From positions 1-16,551 of the forward strand of contig DITE01000106.1 in the NCBI GenBank assembly GCA_002422725.1: a stretch of DNA of 16,551 nt, written 5' to 3'. Position 1 is the stretch's first letter. Every line of letters starts with the position of its first letter. The stretch is from Bacteroidales bacterium UBA6192. Lineage in GTDB: Bacteria > Bacteroidota > Bacteroidia > Bacteroidales > F082. Positions 1 through 7,814 of the stretch are shown in pieces. Made by a program: the position numbers and the translations under genes. The notes under the pieces were generated by a model that did no database searches, was not told the origin of the DNA, and saw nothing but the letters and a program-made list of their open reading frames with translations.

Positions 1-29
1 TCATTTTGCAAACATAGGAGTCGAAGCGC

Positions 30-113
30 GCAACCCGCAACCCGCAACCAGTAACCAGAAACCAGTAACCAGAAACCAGAAACCAGTAACCAGCACCCAG
101 TAACCAGCACCCA
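30..113. repeat. Heptanucleotide tandem array, 12 units
   Basis: Twelve consecutive 7-bp units run in perfect register with no insertions. The unit is G(C/T/A)AACC(A/C) on the + strand, with a GCACCCA variant twice near the right end. On the other strand this reads as repeated TGGTTAC or TGGTTTC. The array ends one base before the stop codon of the leftward kinase gene. Variation is mostly at unit position 2 (C, T or A). I see no gene in it. Short heptamer arrays of this look are, from memory, common between genes in Bacteroidales, so its function is uncertain. Confidence 0.9.
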
Positions 114-114
114 G

Positions 115-753
115 CTACAAGTGATACTTATCCAACGACGCATCAAAATCGAAAAACAGATTGCTTCCTTTTTTTAGATTCTGTACGATCTGGTGTTCAT
201 GCTCCAGGATTTGTTTACGGAAGGGGGTCATTTCTTCTTTATCGCCAAATATCTGCGCGCCAACGGTTTCGTTGTAAGTTAACTCGATAAATACCCTGAA
301 ATTAGCCTGTTTAAGTTTGGTTGCATACAAGCCATTGATAATCATTACATCCACACCATTGAAATCGGTTGTCAGGGTGTCAACATAGTCGGTTATCAGG
401 TCAACGCAAGGCATGACAGATTCTTTGTCCTGCTGAAAATCATCGATAATCCGGTTGATCTTATTCCAGTCATATTCATCAGGACCAATACAATTGATTC
501 CATTTGCCCTGCGCCATTCTTTGCGTTCGAGTGGGGCAACGGTGTAAAAATCATCCAGATCGATGATTTTGCTCCGTATATGTTGCTTTTTAAGCTTATA
601 AGCCAGTGCATAGGATAAAGTGGATTTGCCTGAGCCCACTTCGCCCCCAATGGCAATGATGAATTTTGGCGTGATAATATCGCGTATTTCTTCAGTTATC
701 AGCTGGGCAGCAGCTGTATGCTTTGATGTTATGGTTAATTTATCGTTTAACAT
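115..753 (-). CDS. Uridine-kinase-like P-loop kinase, probable sugar or nucleoside kinase
   Basis: A 212-residue cytoplasmic P-loop kinase of the uridine kinase/phosphoribulokinase superfamily. A Walker A motif, GEVGSGKST, lies at residues 37-45. It is followed by DLDDFY at 65-70, matching the acidic substrate-site motif of uridine kinases, and by GPDEYDW near 90-96, like the PD-x-FDW motif of that family. The length fits the family. The ATG at 753 lies inside the last codons of the upstream fusion gene, so the two reading frames overlap by 7 bp (ATGTTAA), which suggests translational coupling. Because it closes an operon for intracellular disaccharide breakdown, I infer that it may phosphorylate the released sugar, but an ordinary uridine kinase cannot be excluded. 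The family is well supported; the substrate is not known. Confidence 0.8.
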   Translation of the reverse strand: MLNDKLTITSKHTAAAQLITEEIRDIITPKFIIAIGGEVGSGKSTLSYALAYKLKKQHIRSKIIDLDDFYTVAPLERKEWRRANGINCIGPDEYDWNKINRIIDDFQQDKESVMPCVDLITDYVDTLTTDFNGVDVMIINGLYATKLKQANFRVFIELTYNETVGAQIFGDKEEMTPFRKQILEHEHQIVQNLKKGSNLFFDFDASLDKYHL

Positions 754-3700
754 GCTGATCTGTATTGAATAATTTGAATTTTATCTGCGATCAGCAGATA
801 AGGTTTGTCCTGGACAAAGATAACAGTATCCTCGTTGGCGAGCACCGAAATCGTGTCAGGGGCAATGCTAATCTGGTAGTGAATCCCTTTAAACTGCAAT
901 TTAAAGCTCAGCTTCTTCCATCCCGATGGCAAGCTGGGATCGAAATGCAGGTTTGGCTGCCTGTAATCAAGTCCGGCAAAGGTATTGAGGGCAATCAGTA
1001 TGGTGCCTGCCATCACACCGGCATGTATGCCTTCGCCGGTTGTGCCTCCCTGAATATCGGTGTAATCGCTTCCGAGAGCATCGTTATAAAGCTGCCAGCT
1101 CATCTGCCTGTCACCTGCAATGGCGGCCAGCCGTGCATGAACTACCCTGCTCAGGGTGGAGCCATGGCTGGTTCGGGCAAGATAGTAAGCCAGGTTTCGC
1201 TGCAGGTAATCTGCGGGTAAGTTGTAGTCCATTTTTTTCAGTATTTCATCAACCTCTGATTTATTCAGGTTGTAAAATACCATTAAGGTGTCGGCTTGTT
1301 TCGCAACTTTATACTCATCAGGTGATTTACCCTCTGCTTTCAGGATACGGTCAAGGCGGTAAATGTTGTTGTATTTCTGCTTGTAGGCAGCCCAGTCAAG
1401 TTCCTTGAGGTCAAAATACCCGTCATATTGCGATAGAATGCCATCGGGATTGATCACCAGGTTCAGTTTTGAGGCAATTGTTGCCCACGATGTGATTTCA
1501 GATGCGTTGAAACCGGCTTTCCGTAAACTGTCTTCGCCCAGCAAAGCAAGGATATCATTGGCTTTATTAAAAATCCATGCCACCATGATATTGGTGTAGG
1601 TGTTGTCTTTCAGTCCACCTTTTTCCGAGCCGGGATAATGTTCGTGAAACTCATCAGGCCCCATAACACCATCGATCGAGTATCGTCCGTTTGCCTCATT
1701 CAGGCTGGTTTTGCTATGCCAGAAGCGGCATATTTCGAGGAAAAGTTCAGCCCCGAATTTGCGGAGAAAATCGATGTCATTGGTAATCCAGTAATAGTCC
1801 CACACATTGTAAGCAATGGCCAGCGAAACATGTCGTTGCAGGGAGCTATGATCTTCGCCCCAATGGCCGGTAAGCGGATTCAGGTGCATTACCTGGGTTT
1901 CTTCGCGCCCATCGCTGCCACTTTGCCAGGGAAACATGGCACCTTTAAAGCCATGTTCACGCGCGTATTGCCTTGCATTCTCAATCCGGTGATACCGGTA
2001 CATCAGCATCGAGCGTGCAACATCGGGCAGATGCAGGTCGTAAAGTGGCAGAATAAACAGCTCGTCCCAGAAGATGTGTCCGCGATAGGCTTCTCCATGC
2101 AGGCCACGTGCGGTTATGCTGGCATCGAGCATGCTGTTGAAAGGCGACATGGAAACCACCAGATGATACAGGTGTAGCCTCAGAAGTTTCTGCGATTGGC
2201 GGTCACCTTCAACACGGATGTCCATTTTTTCCCAGATAGCTTTCCATTCTGTTTCACTCTCCAATAACAATTGATCAACCTTTTTCAGTCGGCTTACTCC
2301 CTGCAGGGCACTCGAAAGCGCATCATCAACGAAATCGTCTTTGTCGCTGCATACAGCAACCGTCTTTTCAAGGGTAATTGTCTGACCCTGAGCGACTGAT
2401 ATTTCATAAGCAGCCGACACTTTACCCTGATCTTCAGCAGTGACTGCCGTGATGGGTTCAACTTTGGCATCAAGTATAATCTGATGGGCAGCTGCCTGGG
2501 CTATTTGATGCTTCGACTGACTGGTGCTGACCAACACAAATATCTTTTCTTGTTCACAACCCGCCTTGATGATATCCAGATGTCTGGAATTTAATGATTT
2601 ATAACGATCAACGCCGGCATTGATCACATTGCCATCGAGACTACTTTTAAGGGTGACTGTTCCGGAATAATTAAGTGGTTTGATGCTGTAAGCGAGCGCG
2701 GCGGTGCAGCTGTTGTGCATGCTGACAAAGCGCCGTACATGCAATGCTGTTTGCCGCCCTGAACTATCTTCAACCGTCATCCATCTTTCGAGCAGCCCGT
2801 TTCTGAAATCGAGTTTCCGTTTGATGCTGAGGATTTTTGTCTGGTTAACATCAAACCATTCGCCCGACCCAATTTTGAATGTGATGGAAAGCCAGTTAGG
2901 CAGGTTCACAAAATCTTCATTTTCGATGTCGTGTCCCGAAATATTGGTAACCAATCGGTTATACATTCCTGCCATGTATGTCCCGGGGTAATTGACGGCG
3001 TTTGCGTCTGTTTCTTCCAGTGCGCCACGGGTTCCGAAATAGCCATTTCCGGTTGTCAGCAAGGCTTCACGCGAACGTTCTTTTTTAAGATTGTAGTCGT
3101 AATAGGTAATGGACCATTGATCGTCCTCAATCCCGGTCTCGAACCATGACGACAGCTCTTGAAGCGTTATTTCGGCCAGATCATTGACAGCCCAATCAGC
3201 GCCGTTTTCAAGCAGTTCAGCAGCATTTTCTTCGCGGGCAACACCCAGCACAAGGCCAAAATTTCCTTTGCGGCCGGCCTGAACGCCCGAAACAGCATCT
3301 TCAACAACAATGCTTCTTTCGTAACTGCAGCCCATATTGTCGGCTGCAGTGGTGAAAATATCGGCTTCGGGTTTGCCCTGAAGCCCCATCTTTGCCGAAA
3401 CAACGCCATCAACGCGCGTTTCGATCAGATGCAACAAGCCGGCAGCCCTGAGCACCCCTTCGCAGTTTTTACTCGACGAAGCCACCCCGACGTGAACTCC
3501 TGCTTCGATCAGCTCGTGCATGAGTTTAACAGTTGATGGATACACTTCGACGCCATCGCGATCGAGCACTTCATTGAAAGCGAAATTTTTACGGTTTCCT
3601 AACCCACATATGGTTTCATCCAAAGGGCCATCGGCAGGGTCGCCAAAGGGCAAGCTGATTCCGCGCGATTCAAGGAAATCTGACACACCTTTGTAGCGTG

Positions 3701-3914
3701 GTTTACCATCAACAAAGGGAAGGTAATCATCTTTGTGGGTAAACTCCTTAAAGGCGATTCCATGCCTGGCAGACCAATCGAGCAGAAATTCATCAAACAT
3801 TTTTTTCCAGGCAGCACTGTGAACCAAAGCTGTTTTGGTTATCACTCCGTCGAGGTCGAAAATTACGGCATCAAATGCGGGTTTAAAGGGCTGATTATCT
3901 TGTTTTTCAATCAT
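747..3914 (-). CDS. Fused beta-phosphoglucomutase / GH65 disaccharide phosphorylase
   Basis: A 1055-residue two-domain cytoplasmic enzyme. Residues 14-255 form a HAD beta-phosphoglucomutase: FDLDGVIT gives D20 and D22, then VASSS at 144-148, K181 in KPEADIF, and E205-D206. These match the mutase catalytic set. Residues about 265-1045 form a GH65 domain with the RGHIFWDE motif (611-618), the general acid E755 in GPDEFHEH, KQADT at 872-876, HGSTLS at 917-922 and QGGTTGEGIH near 955. The HGSTLS and KQ motifs are those expected around the phosphate site, so phosphorolysis is more likely than hydrolysis. The GH65 half would yield beta-glucose 1-phosphate and glucose; the mutase half would make glucose 6-phosphate. 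Maltose, trehalose, kojibiose or nigerose specificity cannot be read from the sequence. It lies 29 bp after the GH13 gene. Confidence 0.93.
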   Translation of the reverse strand: MIEKQDNQPFKPAFDAVIFDLDGVITKTALVHSAAWKKMFDEFLLDWSARHGIAFKEFTHKDDYLPFVDGKPRYKGVSDFLESRGISLPFGDPADGPLDETICGLGNRKNFAFNEVLDRDGVEVYPSTVKLMHELIEAGVHVGVASSSKNCEGVLRAAGLLHLIETRVDGVVSAKMGLQGKPEADIFTTAADNMGCSYERSIVVEDAVSGVQAGRKGNFGLVLGVAREENAAELLENGADWAVNDLAEITLQELSSWFETGIEDDQWSITYYDYNLKKERSREALLTTGNGYFGTRGALEETDANAVNYPGTYMAGMYNRLVTNISGHDIENEDFVNLPNWLSITFKIGSGEWFDVNQTKILSIKRKLDFRNGLLERWMTVEDSSGRQTALHVRRFVSMHNSCTAALAYSIKPLNYSGTVTLKSSLDGNVINAGVDRYKSLNSRHLDIIKAGCEQEKIFVLVSTSQSKHQIAQAAAHQIILDAKVEPITAVTAEDQGKVSAAYEISVAQGQTITLEKTVAVCSDKDDFVDDALSSALQGVSRLKKVDQLLLESETEWKAIWEKMDIRVEGDRQSQKLLRLHLYHLVVSMSPFNSMLDASITARGLHGEAYRGHIFWDELFILPLYDLHLPDVARSMLMYRYHRIENARQYAREHGFKGAMFPWQSGSDGREETQVMHLNPLTGHWGEDHSSLQRHVSLAIAYNVWDYYWITNDIDFLRKFGAELFLEICRFWHSKTSLNEANGRYSIDGVMGPDEFHEHYPGSEKGGLKDNTYTNIMVAWIFNKANDILALLGEDSLRKAGFNASEITSWATIASKLNLVINPDGILSQYDGYFDLKELDWAAYKQKYNNIYRLDRILKAEGKSPDEYKVAKQADTLMVFYNLNKSEVDEILKKMDYNLPADYLQRNLAYYLARTSHGSTLSRVVHARLAAIAGDRQMSWQLYNDALGSDYTDIQGGTTGEGIHAGVMAGTILIALNTFAGLDYRQPNLHFDPSLPSGWKKLSFKLQFKGIHYQISIAPDTISVLANEDTVIFVQDKPYLLIADKIQIIQYRSAC

Positions 3915-3943
3915 ATATTTCGTTTAAAACATGATGTTATTTT

Positions 3944-5650
3944 TTACGAACAGGCAAACCAATGATAGGACAGGGGTTGTAACATGAGCACAGACGAAGG
4001 ATGCAGTTTGTCAGTCAACAGGTCTGTCATTTTATTTTTAATGCATGAAAGTTCAACTTCAATGCTTTTTTCTGACAGATTCTGAACAATCAGCGTTACA
4101 TCATTATTGATGGTTCTTCTGTAGGCCAATACTTCGGAAGCAGGCTCTCCGTTTTTGGTTTTCAATCGAACAAATTCGAGGGCGCCATGTCCAAAGGCAG
4201 GATGCTGGTGACGGATTTTGAGCAATTGCTGGAGCCGTGTGAAAACTTTTGACTGAAAACTAGTGGGGTCGGCCAGCTGGGTTTCACGTTTCTTCCAGTC
4301 AATTTTTCCCCTGACGAGAAAGCGTGTATCATTTTTGCCGGTCAAGGCAATCATTTCCTTATAGTAATTCTGATCGTTTTCTTTGCCAAACTCGTCACCA
4401 TAATAGATAACGGGTGTGCCGGGCAGACTGAGCATAATTGAAAAGGCAAGGGCAATGCGTTTGTCATCAAAATTCATCAGATTAGCGAGTCGTGCCGAGA
4501 TACCTTCACCCAACCTGAAGTTCCATTCAGGCTCGCGGCAATAACTCTCGTGAATGAACTTGCGGTCTTCTTCTGACACGTAAACAAGTTCGAGGCTAAG
4601 TTCGTCGTGGCAGCGAAGAAACGTGAACCACTGAGCCGAATCAGGGATTGGCGGGGTAACTTCAGGACTAAGGGTTTCAATAACCGGTTCAGCACGTTGC
4701 AAGGCAAGGGCTTTATAAATCTGTGGCATTAATGGGAAGTGATATGCAGCATGACATTCATCGCCACCCAGATACTTCACCAGTTTCTGTGGTTTCTGGC
4801 AAGCTTCGGCAAGCAACATTGTTCCGGGTTTTACATAATCCAGGGCAGCCCTGAAAAACTTGACAATGAGATGTGTTTTAGGCAGATTCTCACAGTCGGT
4901 GCCTTCTTCCTTCCATAAATAGGGGATAGCATCGGCTCTGAAACCATCAACACCAAGTGATTGCCAATAGAGGAGCGACTGGGTCATTGACAGCAGCACA
5001 TCAGGATTTCGATAGTTCAGATCCGGTTGAAAATTGAAGAATCGGTGAAAATAATTCCATTCACCCATTTTTTCCCAGTTGCTTTCTTCCATGCCTTTGA
5101 ACAATATGCGGGCTTCTCCATAAAGTGTTGGGTCTTTCGACCAGATATAATAGTTTCGGAACGCATTCTCAGCTGAGCTTTTGGCTTGTTGAAACCAGGG
5201 ATGTTCGTCGGAAGTGTGGTTCAGCGCAATATCAAATATCACCCTGAGACCGCGTTTATGTGCTTCGTGGAGAAAACCACCAAAAACCTCTTCCTGTTTT
5301 TTGCGTTCAAAACCTGGTTCAAGACCTAACAGATCGTGACGAATCAAATCGTAGTTACGGATATCGAAACCAGCATCCCGCATGGGAGAATCCAGAATGG
5401 GCAACAACCAGAGGCAGGTTACCCCGAGTCCCTGCAGATAATCAAGCTTATGCGACAAGCCGGCAAAATTTTTGTTGTACAGGTCAACATAAAGTGAGTA
5501 CACAACAGCTTGTTTGTACCAGTCGGAAGGTTCTGTGTTAACAGCATGTTCCCGGGTGTCAAGTTGAAGTAAAAATGTTTTAAGACGGGTTTGATCATCA
5601 GTGGGATACAAGGCTGTCCACAATTGCTCCAAAGCTTCTTTTTTATTCAT
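3944..5650 (-). CDS. Cytoplasmic GH13 enzyme, trehalose-synthase-like
   Basis: A 568-residue GH13 TIM-barrel enzyme without a signal peptide, so cytoplasmic. The catalytic triad is complete: nucleophile D240 in FRADAIPYLW, acid/base E282 in LLAEACQ, and D349 in RCHDEL. LNHTSDEHPWF carries the conserved region-I His. Motifs such as ENLPKTH, GDECHAAYHFPLMP and TPPIPDSAQW resemble maltose alpha-glucosyltransferase/trehalose synthase (GH13_16). After YYGDEFG, however, the expected DRNGVRTPMQW-type segment is replaced by TGKNDTRFLVRGKIDW, so specificity may differ. I chose the ATG at 5650 rather than the longer frame from 5710, because the -7 box at 5684-5691 lies between them and transcription should begin downstream of 5710. 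It is the first gene of the leftward operon. Alternative roles are a sucrose-phosphorylase-like or oligosaccharide transglucosidase activity. Confidence 0.85.
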   Translation of the reverse strand: MNKKEALEQLWTALYPTDDQTRLKTFLLQLDTREHAVNTEPSDWYKQAVVYSLYVDLYNKNFAGLSHKLDYLQGLGVTCLWLLPILDSPMRDAGFDIRNYDLIRHDLLGLEPGFERKKQEEVFGGFLHEAHKRGLRVIFDIALNHTSDEHPWFQQAKSSAENAFRNYYIWSKDPTLYGEARILFKGMEESNWEKMGEWNYFHRFFNFQPDLNYRNPDVLLSMTQSLLYWQSLGVDGFRADAIPYLWKEEGTDCENLPKTHLIVKFFRAALDYVKPGTMLLAEACQKPQKLVKYLGGDECHAAYHFPLMPQIYKALALQRAEPVIETLSPEVTPPIPDSAQWFTFLRCHDELSLELVYVSEEDRKFIHESYCREPEWNFRLGEGISARLANLMNFDDKRIALAFSIMLSLPGTPVIYYGDEFGKENDQNYYKEMIALTGKNDTRFLVRGKIDWKKRETQLADPTSFQSKVFTRLQQLLKIRHQHPAFGHGALEFVRLKTKNGEPASEVLAYRRTINNDVTLIVQNLSEKSIEVELSCIKNKMTDLLTDKLHPSSVLMLQPLSYHWFACS

Positions 5651-5683
5651 AATCAGAATGTTGCATATGACTTTTTCAAGTTT

Positions 5684-5691
5684 CAAAGATA
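5684..5691 (-). promoter_or_regulatory. Probable -7 box of the leftward operon
   Basis: Reading leftward the sequence is TATCTTTG, a full match to the Bacteroidota -7 consensus TAnnTTTG. It stands 33 bp before the ATG at 5650. No convincing TTG -33 box is visible about 20 bp upstream, so the promoter may be weak or depend on an activator. The box also decides the start codon of the GH13 gene. Confidence 0.6.
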
Positions 5692-5699
5692 ATGAATCC

Positions 5700-5712
5700 G
5701 AATGAATCATTC
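5700..5712. promoter_or_regulatory. 13-bp palindrome upstream of the leftward -7 box
   Basis: GAATGA-A-TCATTC is a perfect inverted repeat around one central base. It occupies the place where a -33 element would sit for the leftward promoter, so it could be an operator. It is short and AT-rich, so chance is possible. Confidence 0.3.
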
Positions 5713-5747
5713 ATTCTTTGAAGCGGAATTCGCCCGATTTGTTTCTG

Positions 5748-5761
5748 CAAACGATTACGAA
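5748..5761. promoter_or_regulatory. Candidate operator box 1 (CAAACGATTACGAA)
   Basis: A 14-bp box that recurs with one mismatch at 5801-5814. It lies about 57 bp upstream of the leftward -7 box. The core CAAnCGnTT with a central CG resembles LacI-family operators. The regulator is not in the window, so the assignment to that family is inference. Confidence 0.45.
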
Positions 5762-5800
5762 GATTTGTTATCCGCACTTTATTGGCTTTAGGTAACATTT

Positions 5801-5814
5801 CAAACGATTGCGAA
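5801..5814. promoter_or_regulatory. Candidate operator box 2 (CAAACGATTGCGAA)
   Basis: This is the second copy of the box at 5748-5761, matching 13 of 14 bases in the same orientation and 53 bp away start to start, about five turns of DNA. Its core CAAACGATTG is a near-palindrome around a central CG (four of five pairs). It sits about 28 bp before the likely -33 element of the rightward promoter. Confidence 0.45.
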
Positions 5815-5841
5815 ATAAGATCGCTCTCTGCCGGGTTTCAA

Positions 5842-5874
5842 TTGAAAAGTCTTTCGTGTTTTTTACTATTTTTA
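5842..5874 (+). promoter_or_regulatory. Probable promoter of the rightward operon
   Basis: TTG at 5842-5844 and TATTTTTA at 5867-5874 resemble the Bacteroidota -33 and -7 elements, with one mismatch in the -7 box and a spacer of 22 bp, slightly long. Transcription would begin near 5880, giving an untranslated leader of about 60 bases before the ATG at 5941. Confidence 0.4.
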
Positions 5875-5889
5875 CACACTGTGTCAAAA
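5869..5889. promoter_or_regulatory. 21-bp imperfect palindrome at the rightward promoter
   Basis: TTTT-t-ACACA-C-TGTGT-c-AAAA: nine of ten base pairs match around a single central base. It overlaps the proposed -7 box and expected transcription start, the position of a repressor site. No cognate regulator is visible in the window. Confidence 0.45.
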
Positions 5890-5940
5890 GCCTTGGTCAA
5901 TTAACATTTATTCTTTCTCAACTCAAATAACTCAACCGAT

Positions 5941-7803
5941 ATGAGAATTTACATTCAGGTAGCACTTCTCTTTTTTGCTATGCTTTCGTCATCTGTTTTC
6001 GCATCGAAAGCTCCCGGCAGCGATAAACCAAGGATTGAACCGCCCAATTGGTGGGTTGGCATGGTGCATCAGGATTTGCAGTTAATGGTTTATGCAGACA
6101 ACATTAGTGCATGCCGGGTAAGTATTGATTATGCGGGTGTTGAACTCAAAGAAACCATCCTGATCGATAATCCTGATTATTTGTTTCTGAATATCCGTAT
6201 TTCGGATCAGGCGAAACCCGGAAAGTTTGATATCCGCTTTATGGACAATAAAAAGCAGAAATATCATTACAGTTATGAGTTGTTTGAACGCGAATCCGGT
6301 TCGGCCAACCGCCAGGGGTTCAACAGTTCAGATGTGATTTATCTGCTCATGCCCGACCGTTTTGCCAATGGCGACACAACAAACGACAACATCGCGGACA
6401 TGAAGGAGAAGGCAAACCGCAAAAACCCTGATGGACGGCATGGTGGCGATCTTAAAGGAATTGCGGCAAATCTGGATTATTTTCATGAATTGGGGGCAAC
6501 AACCCTCTGGCTGAACCCTGTGCTCGAAAATGATATGCCTGCCTATTCATATCATGGATATGCCATTACTGATTTTTACGAAGTAGATAAGCGCTTCGGT
6601 TCCAATGAGGACTATAGGGAACTGATTTCATCGGCTCACCAAAAAGGATTAAAAGTGGTAAAGGATATGGTTTTTAACCACTATGGGACCTCACACTGGT
6701 GGACTGATAATCTCCCGATGCACGACTGGATTAACGAATGGCCTGAGTTTACCCGCTCGAATTACCGCGCAGGGACTATTATGGATCCTTACGCTTCGCA
6801 GTCCGACAAGGATAAGATGCTCCGGGGCTGGTTTGATACCAAAATGGCTGACCTGAATCAGTCCAATCCATATGTAGCTAACTATTTGATACAGAATAGT
6901 ATTTGGTGGATAGAGTATGCCGGTCTCAACGGAATCAGAATGGACACCTATCCTTATTCAGATAAAGAATTTATGACCAGATGGGTGAAGGTTGTGCAGG
7001 ATGAGTATCCTGATTTTACCGTGCTTGGCGAAGCCTGGCTGAATGTGGTGCCTCAGGTTGCTTACTGGCAGGATAACGATTTTAATCCGGATGGGTTCAA
7101 ATCGCACCTGCCTTATGTTTTCGGCTTCCCACTCAAATATGCGATCACCGACGCCTTTAACGAAGAAAATGGCTGGAGCACAGGTGCTTCACGACTTTAT
7201 GAATCATTGAGTCTGGATTATCTATATTCCGATCCGTTAAAGACGGTAACCTTTGCGGATAACCACGATGCCGACAGGATTTTTTCACGGTTGGGCAAGG
7301 ATATCGACAAGTTTAAAATGGCCATGGCATTTGTCATGACGGTTAGAGGTGTTCCTCAGATTTATTACGGAACCGAATTGCTCATGACCGGATTGGAGCA
7401 TCAGGGTCACGGGTTTATCCGGGAAGATTTTCCGGGAGGCTGGGCTGATGACAAAGCCAATGCCTTTGTGCAGTCGGGTAGAACCGAACAGCAGAACGAA
7501 GCTTACAATTTCCTTCAGCGCCTGATGAAATGGCGTGCCGGGAAAAAAGTAATCCATACCGGGAAAACCAAACATTATATACCTGAAGATGGCATCTACG
7601 TGTTTTTCAGGTACGATGAGAATGAGTCGGTGATGATCGTGTTGAATAACAACCAAAGCGAAAAGACACTCAAACTTCACCGCTTCGCGGAAAGTCTTCA
7701 AGACTATAGTTCGGGAAAAGATGTGCTGCAGCGCACACAACTTGAAAAGCTTGATCAACTGGAGCTTAAACCCATGTCGGTGAGGGTGATTGAACTTAAA
7801 TAA
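5941..7803 (+). CDS. SusA-like periplasmic neopullulanase / cyclomaltodextrinase (GH13)
   Basis: A 620-residue GH13 enzyme with a type I signal peptide (hydrophobic residues 6-20, likely cleavage after VFA at about 21) and no lipobox, so probably periplasmic. Residues about 30-115 form an all-beta N-terminal domain (PPNWWVGM start) of the kind found in Bacteroidota cyclomaltodextrinases. The barrel begins at VIYLLMPDRFANGD. Catalytic residues are D335 (GIRMDTYPY), E364 (LGEAW) and D443 (FADNHDADR). HGGDLKGI and FNHYG are also family motifs. A beta C-terminal domain follows from about 540. It would cut pullulan, cyclodextrins or long maltodextrins into short oligosaccharides. It opens the rightward operon. 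Family and role are well supported; exact product pattern is not visible. Confidence 0.93.
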   Translation: MRIYIQVALLFFAMLSSSVFASKAPGSDKPRIEPPNWWVGMVHQDLQLMVYADNISACRVSIDYAGVELKETILIDNPDYLFLNIRISDQAKPGKFDIRFMDNKKQKYHYSYELFERESGSANRQGFNSSDVIYLLMPDRFANGDTTNDNIADMKEKANRKNPDGRHGGDLKGIAANLDYFHELGATTLWLNPVLENDMPAYSYHGYAITDFYEVDKRFGSNEDYRELISSAHQKGLKVVKDMVFNHYGTSHWWTDNLPMHDWINEWPEFTRSNYRAGTIMDPYASQSDKDKMLRGWFDTKMADLNQSNPYVANYLIQNSIWWIEYAGLNGIRMDTYPYSDKEFMTRWVKVVQDEYPDFTVLGEAWLNVVPQVAYWQDNDFNPDGFKSHLPYVFGFPLKYAITDAFNEENGWSTGASRLYESLSLDYLYSDPLKTVTFADNHDADRIFSRLGKDIDKFKMAMAFVMTVRGVPQIYYGTELLMTGLEHQGHGFIREDFPGGWADDKANAFVQSGRTEQQNEAYNFLQRLMKWRAGKKVIHTGKTKHYIPEDGIYVFFRYDENESVMIVLNNNQSEKTLKLHRFAESLQDYSSGKDVLQRTQLEKLDQLELKPMSVRVIELK

Positions 7804-7814
7804 GAAATGGAGTC

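Noticed and set aside
765..5541. Open frames on the + strand of up to 179 codons across the leftward genes
   Set aside because: They lie opposite strongly supported enzyme domains, show no family motifs and overlap each other in different frames.
5651..5710. Upstream ATG at 5710 as start of the cytoplasmic GH13 gene
   Set aside because: It lies upstream of the -7 box at 5684-5691, so it would not be in the transcript; residues before the ATG at 5650 match nothing expected.
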